Assembly: GCF_002930105.1 (NCBI RefSeq) | Contig: NZ_PJRN01000003.1 | Coordinates: forward strand, 290,092 to 354,091 | From: Billgrantia saliphila | Lineage (GTDB): Bacteria; Pseudomonadota; Gammaproteobacteria; Pseudomonadales; Halomonadaceae | Reading direction: 5' to 3' | DNA length: 64,000 bases | In this document: piece after piece, positions 11,414-20,338 of the stretch | Numbering within the stretch: position 1 is the first letter of the stretch | How the letters are laid out: each line of letters opens with the position of its first letter | Position numbers and translations under genes: made by a program | The notes under the pieces: model-generated | Seen by the model: only the letters and a program-made list of their open reading frames with translations | What the model was told of the DNA's origin: nothing | Database searches by the model: none

Positions 11414-12543
11414 GCCTCCTGCACCTGGACGATCGCCCTGGCCAGGCGCTCGGGGCGGTAGGGTGCAGGATCGATGGCCGGTTCGCGCGCCAGCAGCAGG
11501 TCGACCAGCAGCCGGGTAGACGCCGGCGCCAGCACCAGGCCGTTGCGGTAGTGCCCGGCATTGACGTGCAGCCCCTCGATGCCGGGCACGGCGCCGATGA
11601 AGGGGATGCCGTCCGGCGCCGCGGGCCGCAGCCCGGCCCAATGATGCTCGACCTCGCACTCGGCCAGGGCCGGCAGCATGGCCACTGCGCTGCGCCACAG
11701 CGAGTCGCGGGCTTCCGCGGTGGTGCACTTGTCGAAGTCGGTCTGCTCCAGGGTCGAGCCGACCAGCACGCGACCATCCGAGCGCGGAATCAAATAGCGG
11801 CCGTCGGCCAGCACCACCCGCTCAAGCAGCTGCCGACCGCCGGGCATGCTCGGCGTGGCGAACAGCATCATCTGCCCCTTCACCGGACGCACCGGCAGGG
11901 CCATGTCGAGCTCCGCCAGCAAGACCCCGCTCCAGGCGCCACCGCACAGCACCACCTGTTCGGCGTCGATACGCCCCCGTGCGGTCATCACGCCCTGCGC
12001 ACGGCCACGCTCGACGACAAGCCGTTCGACTGCCGTCTCCTCCCTCAGGTTGACGTTGGCCAACGTCTGAAGCCGAGCGCGCAGCGCCCGGCACAGCCTC
12101 GGGTTGCGAACACTGCCCAAGGTCGGCATCCATAGCCCGCCGGCAAGGCCCTCGCGCAGCCACGGCTCCTTGGCGTAGACGAACGCCGCGTCGACCGCCT
12201 CGAGCGGGCGGTCCTGACGGCGCGCCCAGTCGAAGGCGCGCTCGGCATCGTCCACCCGCAGGTAGAGCAGGCCTTTCTGGCGGTACTCGATGTCGATGCC
12301 GGTACTTTCGCGCAGCCGCTCGGCCAGTTCGGCATACTCCCTCTCGGCGCGGTGCGCCAGCGTCGAGACCGGATCGCTGTAACGCCAGGGATAGAGCGGC
12401 GAGACGATGCCGCCGCCGGCCCAGGAGGCCTCCCGGCCGCAGCGGCCTCGCTCCACCAGGGTGACGGTATGGCCGGCCTCGGCCAGCTGGCAGGCCGTCA
12501 GCATGCCGATGACGCCGCCACCGATGATCAGAAAATCGTTCAC
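11410..12543 (-). CDS. thiO: Glycine oxidase ThiO (FAD-dependent D-amino-acid-oxidase family)
   Basis: The 377-aa protein has an N-terminal FAD-binding GXGXXG site (IIGGGVIGM, residues 6-14) followed by the VERG beta-strand end, and the C-terminal GLRPAAPDGIPFIG and HVNAGHYRNGLVLAPA motifs of ThiO. ThiO oxidises glycine to iminoglycine (dehydroglycine), which feeds the thiazole ring in aerobic thiamin synthesis. It is about 6.6 kb from thiC, on the opposite strand, and I see no TPP riboswitch before it. A general amino-acid oxidase cannot be fully excluded. Confidence 0.88.
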   Translation of the reverse strand: MNDFLIIGGGVIGMLTACQLAEAGHTVTLVERGRCGREASWAGGGIVSPLYPWRYSDPVSTLAHRAEREYAELAERLRESTGIDIEYRQKGLLYLRVDDAERAFDWARRQDRPLEAVDAAFVYAKEPWLREGLAGGLWMPTLGSVRNPRLCRALRARLQTLANVNLREETAVERLVVERGRAQGVMTARGRIDAEQVVLCGGAWSGVLLAELDMALPVRPVKGQMMLFATPSMPGGRQLLERVVLADGRYLIPRSDGRVLVGSTLEQTDFDKCTTAEARDSLWRSAVAMLPALAECEVEHHWAGLRPAAPDGIPFIGAVPGIEGLHVNAGHYRNGLVLAPASTRLLVDLLLAREPAIDPAPYRPERLARAIVQVQEA

Positions 12544-12769
12544 GAAGGGCTTCCTCGGGTCGTACCCGCGCGGACGGGCGTACCCGCATGGTACCCAATC
12601 GCCGCGCCGAGTTCAGGGCTCGGGACGGTCACATGCTGCAGTGGCGGGATCGGAAACGCGCCAGCCGCCCGGCTCCCATATGACGAAGATAACGAACGCC
12701 GTTCTTTCACGCTGGCGCTGGCTGGCCTAGAGTGGAGGCATGTTTCGCAGGAATTCAGGAGGAGTGCCC

Positions 12770-13372
12770 ATGGCGGTTCAAGAGCGGCCCTTGGCCCAAG
12801 CTGGCCCCGAGCGACGTGCTCAGCTCACGCTGTTTGCGCGCAATTTCTTCAAGCACCCCCGCATGCTGGGTTCGATCATACCCAGCTCCCCGTTCCTGGT
12901 CCGGCGCCTGCTGGAGCGGGTGGACTGGGCGCGTGCCCGCGTGGTCGTCGAGTACGGCCCCGGAGTCGGCACCATCACTCGGGAGATTCTGAACCGCCTG
13001 CACCCCGACGCCACGCTGGTGGTGATCGAGACCAACGACGATTTCGTCGAATTCCTCAACCGTTCGCTGCACGACCCGAGGCTGAAGGTCATCGCGGGGT
13101 CGGCCGAGGACATCCAGGAACAACTGGACCAACTGGGCTTGCCGCCCGCCGACTATGTGCTGGCCGGGCTTCCCTTCAGTACCATGCCCGCCGAATGTCG
13201 CGAACGTATCCTCTCGGCCAGCCGGGAAGCGCTGGGGCCGGGAGGCGCCATGCTGATCTACCAGTTCTCGCCCCGGGTCTCGTCCGATCTGCGCCAGACC
13301 TTCTCCCGGGTGGAGAACGATTTCGAACCGATCAACGTACCGCCGGCACGTCTCTACTACTGCCACAAGTGA
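12770..13372 (+). CDS. Class I SAM-dependent methyltransferase, PmtA-like
   Basis: The 200-aa protein has a Rossmann SAM-binding motif I (VVEYGPGVGTITREI, near residues 57-71), the acidic end of strand 2 (LVVIETND), and a conserved LAGLPFSTMP segment near residue 134. NFFKHPRMLGSIIPSS near the N-terminus and the GLP motif resemble Sinorhizobium-type phospholipid N-methyltransferases and KsgA-like enzymes. The ATG at 12770 follows AGGAGG at 12757-12762, better than the upstream ATG at 12740, whose GGAGG is too close. Phosphatidylethanolamine methylation is plausible but unproven. Confidence 0.78.
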   Translation: MAVQERPLAQAGPERRAQLTLFARNFFKHPRMLGSIIPSSPFLVRRLLERVDWARARVVVEYGPGVGTITREILNRLHPDATLVVIETNDDFVEFLNRSLHDPRLKVIAGSAEDIQEQLDQLGLPPADYVLAGLPFSTMPAECRERILSASREALGPGGAMLIYQFSPRVSSDLRQTFSRVENDFEPINVPPARLYYCHK

Positions 13373-13532
13373 ACTGCCCCAAGGGAATCCCTGACGAGCC
13401 GGCAACGCCGCCGGCTCTCGCATCGCCAGCCTGCTCGCCTTGCCTGGCCGTTGGCCACGCTCGCGCTGGCCCATGGCCGGGAAACGGCATATCCTCGTGG
13501 GTTCGATAGTCACGAACCCAACGGAGAACCCA

Positions 13533-14657
13533 ATGCCCGGCCTGCTGCCCGATGTCGATCCCGATGGCCTGCTCGAGTACTCGGTGGTCTATACCGACCG
13601 CTCGCTCAACCATATGTCCCGCCGTTTCCAGGGCGTGATGCGCGATGTCTCGGCGACCCTCAAGCAGGTCTATGGCGCCCACAGCGCGGTGATCGTGCCC
13701 GGCAGCGGCACCTTCGGCATGGAGGCCGTGGCGCGCCAGTTCGCCACCAACCAGCACTGTCTCATCGTGCGCAACGGTCAGTTCAGCTACCGCTGGTCGC
13801 AGATCCTCGAGATGGGCGCCATCGCCGAATCCACCATCGTGCTCAAGGCAAGCCGCCTGGATCCGAACGATGCCGAGTCCCCCTTCGCCCCCGCTCCCAT
13901 CGAAGAGGTCGAGCGCACCATCCGCGAGGAGCGCCCTGCCGTCGTCTTCGCTCCCCATGTCGAGACTTCCGCCGGCATCCTGCTGCCCGACGAGTATCTC
14001 AAGCGGGTGGCATCGGCCGTTCACGAGGTCGACGGCCTGTTCATACTCGATTGCATCGCCTCCGGCACGCTGTGGGTCGACATGCGCGAAACCGGCGTCG
14101 ACGTGCTGGTCAGCGCTCCGCAGAAGGGCTGGAGCGGCCTGCCCTGCTGCGGCATGGTGATGCTCTCCGAGCGGGCCCGGGAGCGCATCGAGCACACCGT
14201 CAGCACCAGCTTCGCCTGCGACTTGCGCAAGTGGCTCGCGATCATGGAAACCTACGAGAGCGGTGGCCACGCTTACCACGCCACCATGCCCACCGATGGC
14301 CTGGCCCGGCTACGCGATATCATGCAGGAGACCGCCGAGTACGGTTTCGACCGGGTGCGTGGCGAGCAGCTCGCCCTGGGCGAAGGGGTGCGGGAACTGC
14401 TTGCCCGCTACGGCTACCGCAGCGTGGCGGCGCCAGGCTTCGAGGCCCCCGGCGTGGTGGTCTGCTACAGCCGCGATCCAGGCGTTGTGGCCAAGTTCGC
14501 CGAGGCCGGCATTCAGGTCGCCGCGGGAGTACCGCTGATGTGCGACGAAGGGGAGTCCTTCCAGGCTTTCCGGATCGGTTTGTTCGGGCTGGACAAGCTG
14601 CACCATCGCGAGCGCAGCCTGGCCACCCTGGATGCCGCGCTCGAGCGTATCGCCTGA
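13533..14657 (+). CDS. PLP-dependent class V aminotransferase (alanine/serine-glyoxylate aminotransferase-like)
   Basis: The 374-aa protein is a fold-type I, class V PLP enzyme. The GSGTFGMEA motif (residues 54-62) binds the cofactor phosphate, LDCIASGTLW (about 172-181) supplies the PLP-ring Asp, and SAPQKGWSG carries the Schiff-base Lys (about residue 198). ATG 13533 follows GGAGAAC; upstream in-frame codons look non-coding. The family includes alanine-glyoxylate transaminases and the large subunit of small hydrogenases; no pathway neighbour helps to choose. Confidence 0.82.
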   Translation: MPGLLPDVDPDGLLEYSVVYTDRSLNHMSRRFQGVMRDVSATLKQVYGAHSAVIVPGSGTFGMEAVARQFATNQHCLIVRNGQFSYRWSQILEMGAIAESTIVLKASRLDPNDAESPFAPAPIEEVERTIREERPAVVFAPHVETSAGILLPDEYLKRVASAVHEVDGLFILDCIASGTLWVDMRETGVDVLVSAPQKGWSGLPCCGMVMLSERARERIEHTVSTSFACDLRKWLAIMETYESGGHAYHATMPTDGLARLRDIMQETAEYGFDRVRGEQLALGEGVRELLARYGYRSVAAPGFEAPGVVVCYSRDPGVVAKFAEAGIQVAAGVPLMCDEGESFQAFRIGLFGLDKLHHRERSLATLDAALERIA

Positions 14658-14714
14658 TCCCAAGCCAGTCGTGGGCGGCCCTCCGGCCGCCCCGTTCGTA
14701 CCGGTCAGTTCAGA

Positions 14715-15413
14715 TCAGGTCCAGTAGCCACTCACGCCACGTGGCATCATGCCCAGGTTATTCTCCACCGATTTCACCCCCGGGGTGTTCTCGGCCGCCA
14801 CCTGCACGGCCATTTTCTCCTCCTGGCTCTCCACCAAGCCCCAGAGCTGTACCGCTCCATCGGTGACGATCACGTTGATACGATCGACCCACACACCGGT
14901 GTTCTCGTCCACCTCCTGAAGGATGGCGTCGCGGATCTCGCGGTCGTCGACGCTCACCGGCGTCGCGGTATCCGGCGCCGTGGCGGAGAAGCCGCGCAGC
15001 AGGTTGGCACGGCTGACGATGCCCACCAGCTTGCCGTCGCGCACCACCGGCACCCGCTTGATGTGCTCCTTCTCGAGCAGCCTGGCCACGCGATGGAGCG
15101 GCTCGTCTTCCTCGATGGTGATGGGATCTGGCGTCATGATCTCGCGCGCGCGGCGGGCGTGTGACTTGACGTATTCGTTGGCGCTATCGCCGCCGGCGAA
15201 TATTCGCAGCCACCAAGATTTGCGCCGCCCCTCGTCGCTCTCGACACGGCGCATGAGGTCCCCTTCGCTGACGATGCCGAGTACGCGCTGGGCATCGTCC
15301 ACCACGGGTACTGCGCTGATGTTGTGCTCGAGCAGAAGGCGTGCGATTTCCTGAACTTCCGTCTCGGGCGAGACGGTGATGACCTGAGGGGTCATGACAT
15401 CGGCAGCTAGCAT
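14715..15413 (-). CDS. Tandem CBS-domain protein with C-terminal BON domain
   Basis: The 232-aa soluble protein has two CBS motifs (VMTPQVITVSPETEV at residues 6-20 and IMTPDPITIEEDEPL near residues 92-106), which together make a Bateman module that usually binds adenyl nucleotides. The last 75 residues (from about 155, DREIRDAILQEVDEN, then VIVTDGAVQLWGLV) form a BON domain, commonly linked to membranes or phospholipids. It stands alone between convergent and tandem neighbours, so its partner is unknown. The 166-base gap upstream (15414-15579) should hold its promoter; no clear operator is visible. Confidence 0.9.
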   Translation of the reverse strand: MLAADVMTPQVITVSPETEVQEIARLLLEHNISAVPVVDDAQRVLGIVSEGDLMRRVESDEGRRKSWWLRIFAGGDSANEYVKSHARRAREIMTPDPITIEEDEPLHRVARLLEKEHIKRVPVVRDGKLVGIVSRANLLRGFSATAPDTATPVSVDDREIRDAILQEVDENTGVWVDRINVIVTDGAVQLWGLVESQEEKMAVQVAAENTPGVKSVENNLGMMPRGVSGYWT

Positions 15414-15579
15414 CGTGGCATCTCCGAGTGGTATCTCAGAAAAGGGAAACGACGGTCATCTACTAGAAAGCTAGACCGACTTGGGAGGGCTCACAAACAC
15501 GCTCACCATTCCAACGTTAGCAGAGCGCTTTCCCTGGGTTGGATCTACCGCAACATAAGCCCGACAAGGTCATGTCGAG

Positions 15580-17055
15580 TCAGTCCTGGGCTTCCTCCCG
15601 CTCGGCCTCGGTATCGCCCCCTTCCTCGTGCACCTTGACCACGTCGACGATGCGCGAGCGGCTCATCACGATTTTCCAGCGCATCACGAGCGGCTCGCTA
15701 ATTCCACCCTGTTCACGGATCACCAGGTTGAGCAAGTGGCGTTTTTCGACCGACTCACGTGCTACCTGGCCATCCTTGAGCCGATATATCTGGTGGCTGC
15801 CCTTGTCCATCAGTCGGGTCAGCGGCGTCAGGTCGAGTGACAGGGTTTCGCGGGTTTTCTCGTAGCCGCTAAGAAAACGCGTGGGCGACATGCGCGAGCT
15901 CGAGCGGTAGTGCAGCACCACTTCCTCGCGCTGAGCCACGTTGCGCTTGCGCACCCGCTTGATTTGTTCGTCGAGCCTGCCGAAGCGCTTGTAGTCGAAC
16001 CACTCGAGCTGACGCCCCACCAGGGCGTTGCTGGTGGCATCGAAGTATTGCCGGCGCCATTTCGGTCGCCCCTTGCGCAGCCAGCGCCACAGAGTGTTGC
16101 GCAGGTCGTCCTTGAACACCTCGCGCATGGCATAGAGCAGCGCCATGGTCAGCACGAATAGCGCGGTGATGTTGCCCAGCGCATCGCGGGCTTCCAACAG
16201 GCCCAGCGAGACGAAGATCATTACCAACCCGGTGGCCAGCCCCTTGACCGCCTTCTGTTCGCCCCCACCCAGCTCCTGGGTAGTCTGTTTCAGCGTCACG
16301 GGGTACTCGATGAGCCGACGCAACAGACGCATCTTGTTCGACATGCGGGTCGGATCGTGCAACACCCGCTGGGCGTTGTACTCCTCCCGCTCGCGGTGCT
16401 CGCTCTCGTCCTGGCAAATCGCCAGCAGACGCTCGCGAATGGCCCGATAGTCGCGTCCCCGTGGCAAGTGCGCCACCAGCGCCAACAGGCGTTGTTCAGT
16501 AAACCACGACAGGTAATTGTCGATGTTGGCGTAGTACTTGTGCAGGCTGTCGTCCCCCGGCCGGTTGCGCCGCAGACGACGCAGAATCCCCTGGGCCAGC
16601 TCGCACAGTTCCTCGAGTCGCACATGCAGGTCATTCGCCTGCGCCTCGCCCTCTTCAGCATCGGCGGGTGTGTCGTCCGGTCGGCTCCTTTCATCGGCGC
16701 GCCGCCCGGCCCGCTGCAACTCGCGGGCGGTGTCGAGCAGGGTCTGAGTGGCGCGATCGAGCGCCACCACGTACTGGTAGGCGTAGAGACTCAGGCTCAG
16801 CCGGTACTGCCCGCTGCTCAGCCGGCCACGACTCGCCAGGCGGCTGAGCACCAGCGGCAGATGATGCTTGTCGCTGTAGTAGGTGCGCTTGACGTGGATG
16901 GCGCTGTAGTAGAATTCGCTCTCGGAGATGACGTGATCGTTGAGCCCGAGCTCGCCGGGCACGAACAGGAAGAGCTCCAGCCGATGCGACGTCTCCTCCT
17001 GCATGACGCGAGAGATCTTGAGATGAAAGCTGTCCTTGCGCTCGACGGTGATCAC
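15580..17055 (-). CDS. Conserved protein of unknown function with central membrane anchor
   Basis: I do not recognise a named family for this 491-aa protein. It begins with a probably cytoplasmic beta-rich region (MQEETSHRLELFLFVPGEL near residues 18-36), then a charged linker rich in Asp/Glu/Arg (about 118-150), a helical region, two adjacent hydrophobic spans near residues 272-315 (GLVMIFVSLGLLEARD and ITALFVLTMALLYAM), and a basic, beta-rich C-terminal domain ending in an acidic tail. The pattern suggests two soluble domains on the same side of the inner membrane. It has no operon partner: the next gene upstream is the LacI regulator more than 120 bases away. Confidence 0.75.
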   Translation of the reverse strand: MITVERKDSFHLKISRVMQEETSHRLELFLFVPGELGLNDHVISESEFYYSAIHVKRTYYSDKHHLPLVLSRLASRGRLSSGQYRLSLSLYAYQYVVALDRATQTLLDTARELQRAGRRADERSRPDDTPADAEEGEAQANDLHVRLEELCELAQGILRRLRRNRPGDDSLHKYYANIDNYLSWFTEQRLLALVAHLPRGRDYRAIRERLLAICQDESEHREREEYNAQRVLHDPTRMSNKMRLLRRLIEYPVTLKQTTQELGGGEQKAVKGLATGLVMIFVSLGLLEARDALGNITALFVLTMALLYAMREVFKDDLRNTLWRWLRKGRPKWRRQYFDATSNALVGRQLEWFDYKRFGRLDEQIKRVRKRNVAQREEVVLHYRSSSRMSPTRFLSGYEKTRETLSLDLTPLTRLMDKGSHQIYRLKDGQVARESVEKRHLLNLVIREQGGISEPLVMRWKIVMSRSRIVDVVKVHEEGGDTEAEREEAQD

Positions 17056-17179
17056 GTCGTCGCCGCTCCTGTTCCATGGTCTGCTGGCTCATGCCTTCTA
17101 TCGATGGTACTGCCTAAGCCGGCCCCCGGCCACGCCGCAACAGGCGAGGAGATCGCGTATAACGCTTGCCGCCGAGCGT

Positions 17180-18175
17180 TCAGCCGGTCTGCCGCACGAC
17201 CAGCTCAACGGGCAGGGAGACGTGACGCGGCGGCTTTCCGGCCACGGCGTCACCGAGCAAATTGACGCTCTCGTTGGCGAGCGCGGCGATATCCTGCCGT
17301 ACCGTCGTCAGTCGCGCCGCCAGTGTCGGCAGGTCGTCGAATCCGGTGACCGCCACCTGGCCCGGGACATCGATACCGTAATCCTCCAGCGAGGCCAGGC
17401 AGCCCAGGGCCAATTCATCGGTTTCGCATACCAGTGCATCGAAATCCGGCATGACGCCTCCCGCCAGGCCGGCCAGCCGTCGGCTCAGGTGGCGATACGC
17501 CGTGAGGGCGGCATCGTGGCAGTGAGGTACGCTGATTGCCTGAGGCGCCAGGCCGGCCTCGGCCAAGGCGTGCCGATACCCCTCCAGGCGTCGCTGGCCC
17601 AGGGGCTGTTCCAGTTCGTCACCCATGAACACGATCCGCCGACGGCCGCCGGCGATCAAATGACGGGTGGCCAGATAGAGTCCGTGACGATCGTCCGGCG
17701 CCACCGAGAAGCCGTCGCCGGGCTCGCCCACGCGCACGAAAGGCACCTGCCGCTCGCGCAGCAGCGCCGGACGCGTATCGTCGGGAAACTCCCCCAGCAG
17801 AATGGCGGCGCCGGCGCGCTCGGGCAGTGTCGTCGTCTGGTCGTGGGCAAAGAAAATGGGCACCGTGCCCTGGCGGTGGAGCGCCAGGGTCAGGTGTTGG
17901 TAGAGCAGAATATAGTAGGGACGCAGATCGATATCCTGGCGGCCCAGTGAGATGCCGACCACCGCGGCCTTGCCGCTGATAAGCTGGCGGGCAGCCGCGC
18001 TGGGGCGATAGTGAATCTCGCGGCTGATCGCCAGGATATGTTCGCGCAGGGCCTCGCTGATGCCCGGCTTGCCGTTGAGTGCCCGGCTGACGGAGGCAAT
18101 GGACACCTCCGCACGCCTGGCAATCTCCCGTATGGTCGCCGTCTTGGGCGCTGCTCTGGTCATGTCCTGTCTCAT
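17180..18175 (-). CDS. LacI/GalR-family transcriptional regulator
   Basis: The 331-aa protein has the LacI N-terminal helix-turn-helix and hinge (TIREIARRAEVSIASVSRAL, residues 14-33, then YRPSAAARQL) and a periplasmic-binding-like sugar sensor domain ending in the VTGFDDLP signature near residue 280. It lies downstream of the ThuA and Gfo/Idh/MocA genes on the same strand, 92 bases after the latter. It most likely controls them through the two TAAACG-type dyads at 20190-20222. The start may be Met1 (18175) or Met5 (18163); neither has a strong ribosome binding site. Confidence 0.92.
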   Translation of the reverse strand: MRQDMTRAAPKTATIREIARRAEVSIASVSRALNGKPGISEALREHILAISREIHYRPSAAARQLISGKAAVVGISLGRQDIDLRPYYILLYQHLTLALHRQGTVPIFFAHDQTTTLPERAGAAILLGEFPDDTRPALLRERQVPFVRVGEPGDGFSVAPDDRHGLYLATRHLIAGGRRRIVFMGDELEQPLGQRRLEGYRHALAEAGLAPQAISVPHCHDAALTAYRHLSRRLAGLAGGVMPDFDALVCETDELALGCLASLEDYGIDVPGQVAVTGFDDLPTLAARLTTVRQDIAALANESVNLLGDAVAGKPPRHVSLPVELVVRQTG

Positions 18176-18267
18176 TGTCGGAAGAGCTGCGCCCTCCCCT
18201 GTCTGGCCAGCGATTGTGCCGAAAACCGGCGTTCAGCGCGACAGGGGGGCGGGCGAGCCCCGCCCGC

Positions 18268-19344
18268 TCAGGCCGGCACCGGCTCCTCGATGCCATCCCC
18301 GACAAGACGCAGGCTGCGGTCCTGTGCATCGGAAACGAAGCAGGCATCCAGCACCCGCTGCAGCGCGACACCGCGGGCAAAGTCGGGCTGATCGTTGCGC
18401 CCGGTCCGGATGCCGTCGATGAAGCGACGGTAGATGCTGGGCGTATCCGGCGCCTCCACCGAGACCCAGCGGGCGGGATGCACGTCATCGCCGAGGCAGA
18501 CCCGAACCCTGTCCCTGGCCTCGTCGAGCTCCACCCGCAGGGCACCGCGATCGCCATGCACGCTGAGACACAGTGAGTTGTGATGACCGGTCGCCCAGCG
18601 CGTCGCCTGGAGCGTGCCCAAGGCGCCCCCCTCGAATTCGACCCGCATCAGCGCGGTATCGTTGACGTCCAGGTCGTAATCGCCGATACGGTTGTCGGGC
18701 GCCTTGTCGAAGCACTTCAGTTGGCAGTTGACGGAAACGATGTCCCCAACCGGGAAACTCGCGAAGTCGACGATGTGCACCCCCACGTCGCCCAGCACGC
18801 CCTTGCTGCCATGCTTCTGCGAAAGCCGCCACAGCCACTTGCTGTCCTGGTCCCAGCGCCCCCAGGCATGGCTCACCAGCCAGCTCTGGCGATAGCTGGC
18901 GTCAACGTGCAGCACCCGGCCAATGGCGCCGGCCGCAATCAAGGTCCGGGCATGCTGTATCGCCGGAGCGTCGCGGTAGCTCAGGTTGACCATGTTGATC
19001 ACGCCGGCCCGACGCGCCGCCACCTCCATCTCGCGTGCATCCGTCTCGTTGGTGGCCAGCGGCTTCTCGCAGAGCACATGCTTGCCGGCGGCAATCGCGG
19101 CGAGGGTGGTCGCCTTGTGCTCGCCATCGGGCGTGGCGTTGCTCACCGCCTGGATGTCCTCGCGAGCGAGCATCGCGGACAAGTCGCCATAGGCCGAAGC
19201 AATGCCGTGGCACTCCGCGAAGGCGCGCGCCCTGTCGCCATCCACGTCGCACACCGCCACGACCTCGACATCATCGAGCGCCTGGAAGTGCCGGGCGTGG
19301 CCGCTGGCCATCTTGCCGGCACCGATGATCGCCAGTCGAATCAC
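18268..19344 (-). CDS. Gfo/Idh/MocA-family NAD(P)-dependent oxidoreductase
   Basis: The 358-aa protein has the N-terminal dinucleotide-binding motif [14 protein letters not shown] (residues 6-19) and the family EKPLA motif ([13 protein letters not shown] near residue 93), followed by the C-terminal alpha/beta substrate domain with [11 protein letters not shown] near residue 185. Such enzymes oxidise sugar or cyclitol hydroxyls. The start codon is GTG at 19344, in a GTGA overlap with the stop of the upstream thuA-like gene and behind GAGGAGGGG. Translational coupling with the ThuA protein suggests a 3-keto-sugar pathway as described for ThuA/ThuB of rhizobia; substrate unproven. Confidence 0.9.
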   Translation of the reverse strand: MIRLAIIGAGKMASGHARHFQALDDVEVVAVCDVDGDRARAFAECHGIASAYGDLSAMLAREDIQAVSNATPDGEHKATTLAAIAAGKHVLCEKPLATNETDAREMEVAARRAGVINMVNLSYRDAPAIQHARTLIAAGAIGRVLHVDASYRQSWLVSHAWGRWDQDSKWLWRLSQKHGSKGVLGDVGVHIVDFASFPVGDIVSVNCQLKCFDKAPDNRIGDYDLDVNDTALMRVEFEGGALGTLQATRWATGHHNSLCLSVHGDRGALRVELDEARDRVRVCLGDDVHPARWVSVEAPDTPSIYRRFIDGIRTGRNDQPDFARGVALQRVLDACFVSDAQDRSLRLVGDGIEEPVPA

Positions 19345-20120
19345 CTGAACCCCTCCTCACCGGGTTTATGGAGACTTTCACCCTTGACTTCCACGGGATC
19401 GGGAGCCTGATCGGGCGGCACGTTGGGACAACGGTCGATCCAGCGCGAGCCCTCGGGGCGCGCCCACTTGGCGGCGTTGCGCAACACCTGGCGCACCTGG
19501 GCATTGTGGTAGATCGGGTAGGTCTCGTGCCCCGGGCGGAAATAGAAGATCTTGCCGTTGCCACGTCGGTACACAAGCCCGGAACGGAATACCTCACCGC
19601 CCTCGAAGGCACTGATGAAGATCACCTCGTCGGGGTTGGGTACCGCGAAGGGCTCGCCATACATCTCGGTATGCGGCAGCTCGATGTATTCACCGAGCCC
19701 CTGCACGATGGGATGGCCGGGGTTGACGACCCACAGTCGCTCGCGCTCTCCCGCCTCGCGCCACTTGAGCGAGCAGGTAGTGCCCATCAGGCGCTTGAAG
19801 ATCTTAGAGTAATGAGCGGAGTGCAGTACCAACAGCCCCATACCCTGCAGCACCCGAGCCTGGACCCGGTCGACGATCTCGTCGCGCACCTTGCCATGCG
19901 CGGCATGCCCCCACCACACGAGGACGTCAGTACGATCGAGAAGCTCCTCGGTCAGGCCGTGCTCCGGCTCCTGCAGGGTAACCGAGCGAGCCTCGAGCTC
20001 CTCGTCCTCGTTGAGAGCCTCGGCAATGCAGTTGTGCATGCCATCCGGATAGAGGCGCGCCACCACGGCGTTGGTACGCTCGTGCACGTTCTCGCCCCAG
20101 ACGGTGACCCGTATCGTCAT
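19341..20120 (-). CDS. ThuA-domain protein (trehalose-utilisation-like)
   Basis: The 259-aa protein matches the ThuA family (class I glutamine-amidotransferase-like fold). Typical features are [13 protein letters not shown] at the N-terminus, [14 protein letters not shown] near residue 86, [14 protein letters not shown] near residue 115, and [14 protein letters not shown] near residue 205. In rhizobia ThuA works with the oxidoreductase ThuB in trehalose or related disaccharide catabolism. Here it is the first gene of a ThuA - Gfo/Idh/MocA - LacI unit with an AGGAGC ribosome site and an operator pair about 70-100 bases upstream. No transporter gene is next to it. Confidence 0.88.
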   Translation of the reverse strand: MTIRVTVWGENVHERTNAVVARLYPDGMHNCIAEALNEDEELEARSVTLQEPEHGLTEELLDRTDVLVWWGHAAHGKVRDEIVDRVQARVLQGMGLLVLHSAHYSKIFKRLMGTTCSLKWREAGERERLWVVNPGHPIVQGLGEYIELPHTEMYGEPFAVPNPDEVIFISAFEGGEVFRSGLVYRRGNGKIFYFRPGHETYPIYHNAQVRQVLRNAAKWARPEGSRWIDRCPNVPPDQAPDPVEVKGESLHKPGEEGFR

Positions 20121-20189
20121 CGTGCAGCTCCTTTTTTCGTTTGCCTTGCGGCGTTGGAAGGTACGCGTCGTAACGCGAATGGCACAAAA

Positions 20190-20222
20190 GTAAACGTTTA
20201 CGTCATCCTCGTAAACGCTTAC
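20190..20222. promoter_or_regulatory. Twin LacI/GalR-type operators upstream of thuA-like gene
   Basis: A perfect dyad TAAACGTTTA (20191-20200) and a near-perfect dyad GTAAACGCTTAC (20211-20222) have centres 21 bp apart, two DNA turns, so two repressor dimers could bind one face. The central CG and TAAACG half-sites match the general LacI/GalR consensus. Binding by the LacI protein encoded three genes downstream is inferred. Confidence 0.8.
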
Positions 20223-20338
20223 TTACTCAATCCTTGGTCTAATCGGTCGGGGTTTTTAATCGCGGGTAAGGGCGATGCTGATACCTCTGCCACCAGCCAC
20301 AGTAGACGCGACTGCCGCCCGCCAGCGTTGCAAGCTGG

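Noticed and set aside
10184..11728. 514-codon minus-strand frame antisense to pta
   Set aside because: It lies wholly opposite pta and thiO with the Arg/His/Gly-rich composition of a GC-rich antisense shadow.
18246..18267. Terminator between Gfo/Idh/MocA gene and lacI
   Set aside because: A GC-rich hairpin can form, but it has no T-run on the minus strand and the loop is large; read-through to lacI is likely.
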